From Rhizobium tumorigenes (GTDB taxonomy: Bacteria > Pseudomonadota > Alphaproteobacteria > Rhizobiales > Rhizobiaceae): DNA of 64,000 bases. Below the pieces are notes generated by a model that saw only the letters and a program-made list of their open reading frames with translations, searched no databases and was not told the origin of the DNA. This document shows positions 25,774-34,680 of the stretch, piece by piece (the first letter of the stretch is position 1; each line of letters starts with the position of its first letter). The stretch covers positions 496,001 through 560,000 of the forward strand of contig NZ_CP117256.1 of NCBI RefSeq assembly GCF_003240565.2, written 5' to 3'. Both the position numbers and the translations under genes were made by a program.

Positions 25774-28105
25774 TCATCCCTTGGCAGCGGAATCAGCCAA
25801 AGTGGGAGAAGCCTCCGACAAACCGCCGCCAGGCTTGTTGAGATCCACGACAGAGCCATTGATTTGCGTCGGACCAGAGGCTGTAAAGTTGAAATGCGTA
25901 CCGAGGATAATCACGGTACCGTCCTTGCGCATGATGAATTTCGATGCACCGCACTCGATGACAAACTCCTCTCCAACAATGACCTTCTTGAACTTGCCAA
26001 CGCTCTCCAATGATGTCTGCCCGACGTTCACTACCTTGCTCACACCGATCTGCTCGGCCTTGGCGACACCGACACTTGTCGACTGAAACGCGCCGACAAT
26101 GGTGTTCATGATTCCGGGCATCGGGAAGAGGCTGGAGGCAGCGTCGCCGACGCCGGTGCCGGAGCCGGCAAGCGCTGTACCGGCGTCCGCGCGGGGGCTC
26201 GGGCCGGCGACGACGCCTTCGCGGCTGCCGAGACCGCCTGCGCCGAGAAAGCCCAATGCCGAGGAGGCGAGCGTGGTTGCGAAGCCCGCGAGCCCGGCCC
26301 CCCCCGCCACCGGCGATCTGAGCTGCCTGGGAGAGCAGGTCTGCAGTCTGGCCGGACAGCGCCTGGACGCCGGCCATCGCCAGCATAGCCATCGGCCCTG
26401 TGCCACCGACCACCGTATTCACCGAACCGCCGATCTCGTGCTTCTGGTTGCCGGAGACTTCCACCGCACGGTTGCCGCCAACCGAGGCGACCTCGTGGCG
26501 GTCGACGCGCTTGGTGCGATCGTTCAGCACCCGCGTCGTCTGGTCCTTCTGGGCGTGGAAAAACATGTTCTCCCTGCCCGCCTCGTCCTCGAACGAAAGT
26601 TCGTTAAAGCCTTGGCCCTTATGCGTGTTGGAGCGCATCACCGTGCGGGTCTTGTTTGCCGGCAAATCATAAGGCACGCCATTCGCCGGATTGGGCACCA
26701 CCCCCGTCACCAGCGGACGATCCGGATCGCCGTCGACGAAAGCGACCATGACTTCCATGCCGATGCGCGGGATGATCTGGCCGCCCCAGGTGGAGCCGGC
26801 CCAGGATTGGGCGACCCGCACCCATGTGGTGTCCGAGCCATCCTTCTTTGCCCGGCGATCCCAGGGGAACCACACCTTGATGCGGCCGTATTGGTCCGGG
26901 TGGATCTCCTCGCCCTCAGGACCCGCCACGATCGCCACCTGCGCGCCCTCGATGCGCGGGCGCTTGGTGTCGCGGTGCGGGGTCATCGGCACGCGTGACG
27001 GGATTGCCTCGAAGCGGTTGGTATATTCGGGCTCGTTGGTGTTGGTCTCGTAGGAGCGGTCGACGACCTCGTAGACCGCCCGGACGATCACGTGTTCCTC
27101 GTAGGCATGGTCGGGGTGGGCGACTTCGTAAGGAGTAAACCGGCGACCGGCTTCGAGGATGCGCGAGGTCGAGGCGCCGAAGACACGGTCGTGGTCGGCC
27201 TCCGAGGACTGCATCCGCAGTTTTTCGGCCCGCTCTGCCTCGGCCACCGAGGAGATGCGGGCCGGGTATTCGTAAAGCTCGCGCTTGATCGCATCCGGCA
27301 TCTGCACCAGCGACGGCGTCATCGTGCCCGGGACCATGCGCGGCGTCTCGAAATTCCAGTCGGCGCCGGCGCGCTGGCCCGGCACATAGGAGAAGCGGCG
27401 TGCCCAGTCGTTGATGTGGTTGCGATCCGACGAACCCTGGGCCAAGCGCACTTTCGTCTCTCCCCTCGCCGACGGTGAAGGGCCGAGCCAGCCGCTGGCG
27501 CTGTCGGCCACATGCAGCCGGTGCTTGCCGTCCTCGTGGGAGAACCAGTAAAATAGCCCGTCTTCCTCGAAACGGCGAGTGAGATAGGCTAGATCGGTCT
27601 CGTTCCACTGAACAGAATAATGCTGGGGTGGTGGCGGAGAAACAATCCCTGAGGTATCGGGGGCGGGAATGCCGTGCTCGGAAAACAGCGTCTCGACGAT
27701 GTCGACCGACGTCTTGTCCATCCAGATGCGGCAGTCGGAGCGTTGCGACAGAAGCCACATCTGCGGCCGAAGTACCATCGAATAGGCACGCAGGCCGCGG
27801 GTGATCGGCGGCCCCTCGTTGAGTTCGGTGACGAGGCCGTTGAAAGGCCGACGCACCGCACTGCCCTCCTCACCATCCCCCTGCTCCACCTCGACGGACA
27901 CATCCATCAACCGGCCGATCAGATCCTCAGGCTTTACCTGCTCTTTCTTAGAGCGCGCCGAGATGCGGATCTCGAACAGCGCCGATATGCCTTCGTGGAT
28001 CACCGCGCGCTCCGGCAGAAGCTGGTCTTCGCCGAGCGGCGAGACGATCTTCAGGATACGGTTTGCCTGGATGAAATCGGCGGCATTGGAAACGCCATTG
28101 TCCAT
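25774..28105 (-). CDS. vgrG: VgrG, T6SS spike protein (frameshifted at a G8 tract)
   Basis: The tip protein of the type VI secretion needle, about 777 residues once restored. The start at 28105 (MDNGVSNAADFIQ) has GAGG 5 bp upstream. Seen in order: a gp27-like N-terminal half (ALFEIRISARS, VLRPQMWLLSQRSDCRIW, YSVQWNETDLAYLTRRFEED), the gp5-like OB fold (DQYGRIKVWFPWDRR, WVRVAQSWAGSTWGGQ, PRIGMEVMVAFVDGDPDRP), and a DUF2345-like repeat tail. The reading frame breaks at eight G residues on the coding strand (26298-26305): with seven G the Gly/Ala-rich extension continues as GLAGFATTLASSALGFLG and ends normally at 25774. As given, ribosomes run into a long Arg-rich out-of-frame tail. This may be a sequencing error, a mutation or a phase-variable switch. 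Confidence 0.85.
26298..26305 (-). repeat. G8 homopolymer at the vgrG frameshift
   Basis: Eight consecutive C on the plus strand (G on the coding strand) fall exactly where the vgrG frame changes. A seven-base tract restores the frame. Such tracts are prone to slippage during replication and also to base-calling errors. Confidence 0.7.
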
Positions 28106-28397
28106 GAGGGCCTCAACACGTCTCGAAACCAGAATGGCACCACCGGAAACCGATTGATGCATGAAAATGCACGTCAAGTTTGTAAGTAAAAAATAGTCGG
28201 CGGGCCTTCTGGGTCAACCCCTAAAATGCTGGTGTCGCTCACCAAGGCTTTCTGCGGCAGCCTAGACTCTGAAAATGTGGGCAAAATTAGCACGCATCAA
28301 GACAGCGGGCTTTCTGGCGCTTACACTCGGCGTGATCTGAGGCTAGTCTAGTGTCTCATTCGGACACAGGACGCGCTCCACACAGATCGCGGATCTA

Positions 28398-29336
28398 ATG
28401 ATAGATGGACAATCCTTGGCCTCGAGCGAAAACCCCACGACACCTGAGAAGCAACAGGACGATGCGGATACTTATGGTCTCACCCGCGAGCCAGCCAACA
28501 AAAACCGCGGTGCCGGATGGTCCGTCGCCCTGCGCCGACGCGGCCATAAGATCGTAAGACTATTCAAGGACAGCATCTACGGCTCATCTGAGGCAAGTTA
28601 TGAGCGAGCGCGTGCCTATCGTGACGCCATCATCTCGGCCGTGCCGCCGCCCACCAATCACGAGCAGGCAGTCCAGATCCGCAGGAATAACCACAGCGGG
28701 ATTTCCGGCGTACGGCGTGTCGAGACAGAGAGCGGCGATGCATGGCAAGCCACGTTGCTGACGAAGGAAGGACAGAAGAGGGAAACCTTCCCCGTCGGTC
28801 GATATGGAGAAGAGGTCGCCAAATCCATGGCGATCGCGCAGCGCTCCAGATGGCTAAAGGGGCTGGCGGGCAAGCATCTCGCATATTCGATCCATTCCGA
28901 AGAGGTCACTCGCCATAAATTCAACGACCAGCTTGTCTCTTCCGGGGATGTCATGCCCCATGTGCAGATCACCGAAGAGGAGATAGTCGCACGACTTGCC
29001 GCCATTGACGTCGCGTTCGATGCGGACCGCCCTCCCCGGCTGCGCGTGCGTGTGAAGAGCTATGCCAAGGGCCGGTTAAGTGTTGCGATCTCAGATGGCG
29101 GCCAACCGGCACAGCGCAAACTAATCCAGCTGAATACGGCGTCGCTGTCACACGCAGACATGCTGCAAGCCTCCAGAACGACCATTGGGGAAGTTGTCGC
29201 CGCCTTCTATAACGCCGATGTTGCTCGCTGGTTTATGGAAACACATGGGAGCGCTCTTCTGGCCGAGGCGAACTTCGACAGTGCGGTAGGTTTCAATGTC
29301 CTCGTGTGGATACCTGGCGAAGTGCATGGCAAGTAA
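28398..29336 (+). CDS. AP2-like DNA-binding domain protein
   Basis: A 312-residue soluble protein divergent from the vgrG operon. Two stretches read as AP2/ERF-type beta-sheet domains: about 38-78 (GWSVALRRRGHKIVRLFKDS, then SYERARAYRDAI) and about 100-155 (SGISGVRRVETESGDAWQAT, RETFPVGRYGEEVAKSMA). The pattern is the N-[HK]-[ST]-G-x-x-G-V followed by W-x-A strands seen in bacterial and phage AP2 proteins, often joined to homing endonucleases. No nuclease motif was found in the C-terminal half, so it may be a regulator or the DNA-binding part of a former mobile gene. The start was chosen as the first ATG of the open frame; the ribosome site is weak. Confidence 0.65.
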   Translation: MIDGQSLASSENPTTPEKQQDDADTYGLTREPANKNRGAGWSVALRRRGHKIVRLFKDSIYGSSEASYERARAYRDAIISAVPPPTNHEQAVQIRRNNHSGISGVRRVETESGDAWQATLLTKEGQKRETFPVGRYGEEVAKSMAIAQRSRWLKGLAGKHLAYSIHSEEVTRHKFNDQLVSSGDVMPHVQITEEEIVARLAAIDVAFDADRPPRLRVRVKSYAKGRLSVAISDGGQPAQRKLIQLNTASLSHADMLQASRTTIGEVVAAFYNADVARWFMETHGSALLAEANFDSAVGFNVLVWIPGEVHGK

Positions 29337-29494
29337 TTCAACGTTGAAAAAGCACCCCAAGACACACAAGAAATTACCGGCCAATTATACGTACCGGTAC
29401 CGGGACCCTTTTCGCTTTTACATTCATAGCAAGCAGAACTTGTAGCCTATATGGATGGGCAAAACCTGCCTGAATTGGCCCGAGGCTTTGTTGG

Positions 29495-30127
29495 CTATGC
29501 CCCAACATTGAAACGGTGTTCTTCCTTGGCGGCTTTGAAGACCTGCCGAGCGGCATCAGCGTTCATTGCGGCAATGCCAATCCCAACGATGAGATCTGGC
29601 CACGCCGACGACCACAGGAACGCAGTTATGAGCCCTGCTACGACGATTCCAATGTTGGCGATCGCATCGTTTCGCGCAGACAAAAAGGCTGCCTTGGTGA
29701 GACTGCCGCCATGACTTAGGTACGGTGCTAGAAGGAAAGCGCAGAGGAGGTTGACGATCAAAGCGCCAGCGCCCGTCACGGTCAGGGACAGCGGGTCAGG
29801 CGGTGAAAGAGAGTGGAGCTTGCTCCAAGCGGTCCATAGTGTTGCCAGCCCTGGCACCATCAAAAGTGCCGCCAGCAGCATTCCGAGCCTGGCACGATTT
29901 CGAACGCTCCAACCCAGCCCAATCAAAATCAGCAGATTGACCGAGGCGTCCTCAAGGAAGTCCAAGCTGTCAGCGAAGAGGGAAACTGATCCAATGGAAA
30001 GGGCCACGCCGAATTCGATCCCGAAGTAACCGATGTTGAGCGCCGCAACCCATCTGACGATCCTTGCAAGGTCGACATCGGTCCGTTGGGTCGCTGCCTG
30101 ACCATGGGGCGCTGATTTTTTCCTCAC
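29495..30127 (-). CDS. Cation diffusion facilitator-like transporter
   Basis: A 210-residue membrane protein with about six hydrophobic segments, matching the transmembrane half of the CDF family, which exports divalent metals. The metal-site helices are visible as FADSLDFLEDASVN and AARNDAIANIGIV, where classical members have HxxxD in the second; here it is ARNDAIAN. The cytoplasmic C-terminal domain is missing, so it is a short form. It uses a GTG start that overlaps the ChrB stop (GTGA, 4 bp). Coupling to a ChrB-like protein suggests metal or chromate stress, but the ion is unknown. Confidence 0.82.
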   Translation of the reverse strand: MRKKSAPHGQAATQRTDVDLARIVRWVAALNIGYFGIEFGVALSIGSVSLFADSLDFLEDASVNLLILIGLGWSVRNRARLGMLLAALLMVPGLATLWTAWSKLHSLSPPDPLSLTVTGAGALIVNLLCAFLLAPYLSHGGSLTKAAFLSARNDAIANIGIVVAGLITAFLWSSAWPDLIVGIGIAAMNADAARQVFKAAKEEHRFNVGA

Positions 30128-30666
30128 CGGTTCTCATCCTGCGCGTCGTAAACCTGGCGCGCATAGCTATCCAATAGCGCTTCACATTCGGCGAGCCGCC
30201 GCTCGGCCTCTGCAGCCAAATCCGCACCGTAGAAGTCGAGCTTTCTGATTTTTTCCAGCCAAGTCTGGAGTTTCTTCAGATCGGCATCATTCTCCTCCAG
30301 CTCAGCATAGGTGAAATGGCCATCGGCTGTTTCCTTGGCTATTTCCGCATCGAAGTCGGTGCATTTGCCGAGGAATTCCCGATATTGTTCGTCACGGTCG
30401 GCTTTAAAGCGGCCTACAACCTTATCTTCTTGCGATTTATCAAGGGCGATGGTTTCCAGGATGACAGCTTCGCCCTGGATCTGCGCGAGCTCGTTTTCCA
30501 AGAGCTTGATGTGACGGACATGCTCGTCGGTCTTCGGCAGAAGGCAAACGCCGTTTTGAAGATAAACCGCGCCCATGCCTTTAAGCCGGCGCCAAAAGCT
30601 GACGCGGTAACGCGACGGTTCGGAAGGAACCTTATAGGTTAGGAGAAGCCAAGTGAGAGATGTCAT
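30124..30666 (-). CDS. ChrB N-terminal domain protein (chromate resistance-associated)
   Basis: A 180-residue protein beginning WLLLTYKVPSEPSRYRVSFW, then RRLKGMGAVYLQNGVCLLP, the strongly conserved start of ChrB, the chromate-responsive regulator. The remaining part is helical and charged. It is about 180 residues against some 300 for full ChrB, so the C-terminal domain is absent and this is the stand-alone N-terminal type. It is the first gene of a two-gene operon with a CDF transporter, not with the chromate transporter ChrA, which was not found. A perfect palindrome lies 11 bp upstream of its start and may be its operator. Confidence 0.8.
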   Translation of the reverse strand: MTSLTWLLLTYKVPSEPSRYRVSFWRRLKGMGAVYLQNGVCLLPKTDEHVRHIKLLENELAQIQGEAVILETIALDKSQEDKVVGRFKADRDEQYREFLGKCTDFDAEIAKETADGHFTYAELEENDADLKKLQTWLEKIRKLDFYGADLAAEAERRLAECEALLDSYARQVYDAQDENR

Positions 30667-30676
30667 AGGAACCTAT

Positions 30677-30692
30677 TGTAACGAGTGTTACA
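30677..30692. promoter_or_regulatory. Palindrome TGTAAC-N4-GTTACA, candidate operator
   Basis: A perfect 6-bp inverted repeat with a 4-bp spacer, 11 bp upstream of the chrB-like start and about 115 bp upstream of the divergent phosphatase gene. Size and position suit a dimeric repressor site acting on one or both genes. The bound protein is unknown. Confidence 0.5.
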
Positions 30693-30807
30693 TCTAGTTG
30701 TATCACTATCATCACAGCCAATGCAACGCTTCATAGGCTTGTTATGTGCGCGCGGTAGGCAAACCCTGCGTCGATCCGGGCGCACGGCCATCACAAGGGA
30801 CCAATTT

Positions 30808-32280
30808 ATGTTTCGTTCATTCCGCCCCCTCACTTTATCTCTTTGCTTTGGAACCGCACTCGCAACGCAGCCCATGCCGCTCCAAGCGGCGACGCCGGCT
30901 TCCTCCCAGCATGTGCTCATCATCAGCATCGATGGCCTTCATGCAGTCGACCTGGCCCGATATGTGAAGCAGAATCCCGCATCTGCGATGGCCAAGCTCA
31001 CGTCGATGGGCACGACCTATACCAACGCCTCGACCGCTGTACCCTCGGATTCGCTGACATCCGTCGTCAGCATGATGACCGGCGGCACGCCGCGCACGAC
31101 GGGCATCTACTATCCTGAATTCTATGCCCGCAATCTTTCACCCGCAGGATCTGACTGTTCCGTGCTGGGCGCACATGTCATTCTCGACGAGTCCGTCGAT
31201 GCCGATCCGAACGCCGTCGATGGCGGTGCTTCCAAGAATGGCGGATCCCCAATCGATGTCGCCAAACTTCCGCGTGATCCCGCCAAGAAATGCGCGCCGG
31301 TCTACCCCCATGACGAAGTGCGCGTGAATACCGTGTTCGAAGTGGTTAAAAGCCATGGAATGCGGACAGCCTGGATGGACAAACACCCGGCCTACGAAGT
31401 CATCAATGGACCGTCAGGCACCGGAGTCGACGACCTTTATCTCCCGGAAATTCATGGCATCGAGGTGACGCTTCCCGCCATCATGGCGTATGACGACACA
31501 AAGACTGAAGCACTAAAAAACGAGATTCGTGGCTTCGACCACACCGGCAAGAACAAGGTCGGTGTCCCCGCACTGTTCGGCCTCAATATTCAGGCCCTCA
31601 ATATCGCCCAGAAACTGCCGGAAGGCGGATATCTCGACAGCAACGCGACACCAGGTCCGCTCATTGCCGAGGCACTCAAGCACACCGACGCATCCTTGCA
31701 GACTGTCATCGAGACGCTGAAGAGCGAGAACCTCACCGATACCACGACTATTATCCTTACAGCGAAGCACGGGCAGATGCCGATCGCTCGCTCTGAATTG
31801 AAGACGGTCAGTACGTCTCTGCTCAAGGGATTGATCGGCGACAAGATGGGCGCCAACATTCAGGACGACGTGATGTTGGTCTGGTTGAAGGATCACAGCG
31901 AGACAGAGGCCGTTGCCAAGCTGATGCGGGCACATCCGGAACTGGGCCTCGGGCAGATCCTATACGGTGACGCGCTGGCCTCGGTGGTTGGCGATTCACG
32001 GACGGATCCTACCGCCCCCGACATCATCGGGTTGGTGAACCACGGAACCGTCTATGCCGGAAAGAGCATGACGACACGCGGCGCGGATCACGGTGGCTTC
32101 TCGGTGGAGGATACCAACGTGGCGCTCGTTGTGGCTCAGCCGCATGCACAAGCTCGCACAATCACATCGCCGGCAAGCCTGGTGCAGTTGGCCCCGTCCG
32201 TATTGAAACTGCTCGGCATAGAACCGAACGAGCTGCAGGCGGTGAAAGTGGAATCAACACAGATCCTATCGGGTCTGTAA
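30808..32280 (+). CDS. Secreted alkaline phosphatase-superfamily phosphodiesterase/pyrophosphatase
   Basis: A 490-residue exported enzyme. The ATG at 30808 has AAGGGA upstream and starts a clear Sec signal peptide (FRSFRPLTLSLCFGTALA, cleavage near PLQAATP); an in-frame start 41 codons earlier would lack it. The mature part belongs to the alkaline phosphatase fold of the nucleotide pyrophosphatase/phosphodiesterase type. Features are VLIISIDGLHAVDL (metal Asp), the nucleophile region STAVPSDSLTS with MTGGTPRTTGIYYP, LTAKHGQM and RGADHGGFS (metal His). Substrate specificity cannot be told. It is divergent from the chrB-like operon and followed by a strong hairpin. Confidence 0.83.
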   Translation: MFRSFRPLTLSLCFGTALATQPMPLQAATPASSQHVLIISIDGLHAVDLARYVKQNPASAMAKLTSMGTTYTNASTAVPSDSLTSVVSMMTGGTPRTTGIYYPEFYARNLSPAGSDCSVLGAHVILDESVDADPNAVDGGASKNGGSPIDVAKLPRDPAKKCAPVYPHDEVRVNTVFEVVKSHGMRTAWMDKHPAYEVINGPSGTGVDDLYLPEIHGIEVTLPAIMAYDDTKTEALKNEIRGFDHTGKNKVGVPALFGLNIQALNIAQKLPEGGYLDSNATPGPLIAEALKHTDASLQTVIETLKSENLTDTTTIILTAKHGQMPIARSELKTVSTSLLKGLIGDKMGANIQDDVMLVWLKDHSETEAVAKLMRAHPELGLGQILYGDALASVVGDSRTDPTAPDIIGLVNHGTVYAGKSMTTRGADHGGFSVEDTNVALVVAQPHAQARTITSPASLVQLAPSVLKLLGIEPNELQAVKVESTQILSGL

Positions 32281-32290
32281 CAAATGCCGA

Positions 32291-32315
32291 ACGAGGGGGG
32301 GTAACTCCCCCTCGT
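32291..32315. terminator. Hairpin after the phosphatase gene
   Basis: A perfect 9-bp stem (ACGAGGGGG with CCCCCTCGT, 7-base loop) 10 bp after the stop. No T-tract follows, so it may stabilise the mRNA end or act with Rho rather than as an intrinsic terminator. Confidence 0.45.
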
Positions 32316-32648
32316 GATCGGCTGAATGCTCCGGCTGACCGCTTGCAAAATCCGCAGATGAGCCGAGAGACGCATCGCTTCGGCCTGGTTCATAAGATGA
32401 CCCATCTTTCTGTCCCGGGAATTGTGCTTCCTGTTGGAAACCCTCTTCCAATCTCCGCTTGTAATGATCTGTTTCGCCAAAAGATGGAGTTCGATATCGG
32501 GTGCAATAAGCGAGGGGTCCATGCCAATACGAATGATAAACACTTATTATTCCGCACGTTGATGCGGCTCACTTCTGTCTGCCGGATCACAGAAAAAATG
32601 TAATGCGAGACACGAAAACTCTGCAATGTGCGCGTGGCCGTGCAGCAG
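32316..32648. other. Intergenic, no gene supported
   Basis: Short open frames occur on both strands, none with a good ribosome site or family signature. A minus-strand frame starting MDPSLIAPDIELHLLAK is the most protein-like and could be a decayed gene end, but I cannot name it. Confidence 0.35.
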
Positions 32649-33080
32649 CTACTCGCTTCGGGCCGTAGCACGGTGGCGCTGTGCCCGCGCCAATTCGACG
32701 AACCGGCGTTTGATCTCTTCAAACAGCGCCGGTGGCAATGCCCCGTAGTAGCCGCTTTCTTGGTCGATCGGCCTGACGTCCGGTCCAGGCCAGACAAAGC
32801 GGTTGCTTTCGGTCAGAACAATCCAGGAGCGCTCATCGTCGAGCTCGAGGCGACGCTTGGTGGCGGCCGGGATTTCGACAGCATCTTGTGGATCGGATGG
32901 CGGCGAATGTGTGATTGGCAAAACCCGCACCGCCGGCGTTCCGTCTTCCAACGTGGCGACGATTGCCAGAACCAGGACGGGCCGGTCCTTATCGCCTTCC
33001 TCACGGCCTTCGAGATGCTGCCAATGCCAGAGATACGAATATCGAAACAGCCAGCCAACCCTGGGTTCAGTCGGCAGCAT
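32649..33080 (-). CDS. PemK/MazF-like toxin candidate
   Basis: A 143-residue soluble protein with the pattern GWLFRYSYLWHWQ, then GDKDRPVLVLAIV, VRVLPITHSPP and ESNRFVW. It resembles the rhizobial growth-inhibitor group related to PemK/MazF, where the R-P-x-L-V strand and the P-I-T-H strand form the SH3-like barrel. It is the second gene of a pair: its start overlaps the upstream Phd/YefM-type antitoxin by 14 bp. The pairing supports a type II toxin-antitoxin role. The family match is moderate and no RNase activity can be inferred from sequence alone. Confidence 0.65.
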   Translation of the reverse strand: MLPTEPRVGWLFRYSYLWHWQHLEGREEGDKDRPVLVLAIVATLEDGTPAVRVLPITHSPPSDPQDAVEIPAATKRRLELDDERSWIVLTESNRFVWPGPDVRPIDQESGYYGALPPALFEEIKRRFVELARAQRHRATARSE

Positions 33081-33345
33081 GCTTTTCCGTCAACAGTTCG
33101 GCATTGAGATGATCCAGCCCCGGTTCCATCTGCGATGCTTCAATGGCAGCGAGGTCATCCTCACTGAGGTCCGGTGAGAGTTCTACACGACGATCACGCT
33201 TCGCCAGCCGGACATAGTCCTCATAGGCGATCAGCACTGTACGCGGACGGCCGTTTTTGGTGATAATGACGGGCTCGCGAACTGCAGCGTCCTGGTAGGC
33301 CCCAAAATTTTTCGAAACCGCCGCAGCGGTAACAGTAGATGTCAT
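33067..33345 (-). CDS. Phd/YefM-family antitoxin
   Basis: A 92-residue antitoxin. The ATG at 33345 follows AGGAG by 7 bp and gives MTSTVTAAAVSKNFGAYQD, the usual Phd/YefM opening; the open frame extends upstream without a ribosome site. The block REPVIITKNGRPRTVLIAYEDY is the family hallmark, a DNA-binding and dimerisation unit. The acidic C-terminal part would wrap the toxin. It overlaps the toxin gene by 14 bp. A long inverted repeat 15 bp upstream of the start is a likely autoregulatory operator. Confidence 0.85.
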   Translation of the reverse strand: MTSTVTAAAVSKNFGAYQDAAVREPVIITKNGRPRTVLIAYEDYVRLAKRDRRVELSPDLSEDDLAAIEASQMEPGLDHLNAELLTEKHAAD

Positions 33346-33359
33346 GACAGAACTCCTTT

Positions 33360-33387
33360 GTTCCGGATTATACGGGATTTCCGGAAC
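33360..33387. promoter_or_regulatory. Inverted repeat operator of the Phd-like antitoxin
   Basis: GTTCCGGA and TCCGGAAC form a perfect 8-bp inverted repeat with a 12-bp spacer, directly upstream of the antitoxin ribosome site. The spacing puts both halves on one face of the helix, as expected for autoregulation by a Phd dimer. Confidence 0.55.
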
Positions 33388-33418
33388 TATCGCAAGTTGC
33401 GATCTATGGAGCATTTAG

Positions 33419-33893
33419 GTGAAAGATAATTCCAAGATCCAATCGGCCGAGGACACCGAGTTGCGATCAACTTGTAGCGTCCCTCACGACGACGTCGTGA
33501 CGCTCAAGCACCTGGCCAGCGAAGGCATGGGCGACAACTTGATGCGGGCGCTGGCATCTGGTTTTGCCTACCTGGAGGCTTGGTGCGTGCTGGCGACGGG
33601 CGCCCCCTGCCCTTGCCCGCCCCTGAAAGTCTGCTTCTACAATTTGTAGCCTACCATCTGTGGCATCCAGTCCAACGTTAGATCAACGCCGACCACGGCA
33701 TGCCCAAGGAGGTCGCGATCGCGCTCCTCAAGGGCTTGTTGAGAAGCACCGGACCGCGTGCCCCGGCGACCATTCGCCGTCTGTTGACAAGGTGGCGTGG
33801 GCTGACCGGATTGGTTTCGGCGTCGTCGCTGAAAAGCACTCCGCTTGGCTCGTCCACGACACCAATCACAGCAGCAAGGAAAAAACGCGATTT
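33419..33893 (+). pseudogene. Decayed integrase, N-terminal half
   Basis: A remnant of a second copy of the tyrosine recombinase found near 20.4 kb. The first piece (VTLKHLASEGMGDNLMRAL, FAYLEAWCVLATG) matches the intact protein at DVKTLRHLVNEGMGANSLRAL and LAYLQAWSLAATG. After a frameshift and stop a second piece (EVAIALLKGLLRSTGPRAPA, RWRGLTGLVSASSLKS) matches its VEEILRSQGLLRVAGPHAPD and KWRGLNGVFASPSLKS. The catalytic domain is missing. It lies next to a toxin-antitoxin pair, as does the intact copy, though here the pair is on the opposite strand. Confidence 0.75.
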
Positions 33894-33938
33894 GACTCAG
33901 CGTATAGGATTAACCCGTCAACGTGAGAAATAACAGGA

Positions 33939-33981
33939 CCTTATGATGCGTATCAGCATCGAGGCCCCCTGCCGATTTACA
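33939..33981 (+). repeat. Direct repeat copy A (43 bp)
   Basis: This 43-bp stretch recurs 454 bp downstream in the same orientation with 37 of 43 positions identical; the core CTGCCGATTTACA is exact. It lies just after the integrase remnant and could be an attachment-site or insertion-related duplication. Confidence 0.6.
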
Positions 33982-34680
33982 CTCTGCCCGCAGCGAGCTA
34001 TCGGCAATCACCTGGGCGGAAGTAGGATATGTGAGGTGTCGGGCGACGCGAAGTTGGGCGCGCCGGCGCGCCACTCGAGCTGTCGAAGCGGTCGACAAGA
34101 ACGGCGGACCTGCTCTAATCACCTTTTGCTTGATATAAATTATGATGGCGCGCCGCGGGTTGCGCACGTTTATGATGAACGCGTCTGCTCGTTTGGCGAG
34201 GCGGGGGTCGCGCCGCTTCGGTTAGCGCGAAGAAGGCAAAGTGGTAGGTGCCTGACGTCCACAAGCGGACGTCCCCCAATCTTTCATGTAGAGCGCCTCA
34301 ACCGACTAGCAATATCCACCTTACTTGACCTCAGACACCCACTTTCACTAAAGTTGCGGTTTTTCAGCAAGAGAGACTGATAATCGACTAGGCCTTGTAA
34401 TGCGTACCGGCATCGAGACCCTCTGCCGATTTACAGTTCTTACTTGGGAGCGGGAAGCCACGCCCGCAAAAGGAGTGGGATTTTGGTATCCCGCATCGGG
34501 ATATCACCACAAAGAGGCTCAAAACGTGGCCCCGGTTCGTTCACCCTTTGGTTGAGTCATATTAGAATTTTGCACCGCAGATGGAACACTTGGCGAACGC
34601 GTTGCCTGCTCGTGCATAAGCGAAATGACTGACTTTTGGCCTCTCAAATTGAGCGATAGTTTTACTCGACCATTTCATCT
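33982..34680. other. Gene-poor region with repeats
   Basis: No coding region is supported in about 700 bp. It carries three GGCGCGCC octamers, two of them back to back (34057-34072, a perfect 16-bp palindrome) and one at 34147-34154, and the second direct-repeat copy. It reads like leftover sequence of a mobile segment. Confidence 0.45.
34393..34435 (+). repeat. Direct repeat copy B (43 bp)
   Basis: Partner of the repeat at 33939; six substitutions and no gaps between the two. The 411 bp between them hold no gene. Confidence 0.6.

Noticed and set aside
26099..26998. Plus-strand frame opposite vgrG
   Set aside because: vgrG motifs on the minus strand are unambiguous; the plus frame is low-complexity Ala/Arg/His.
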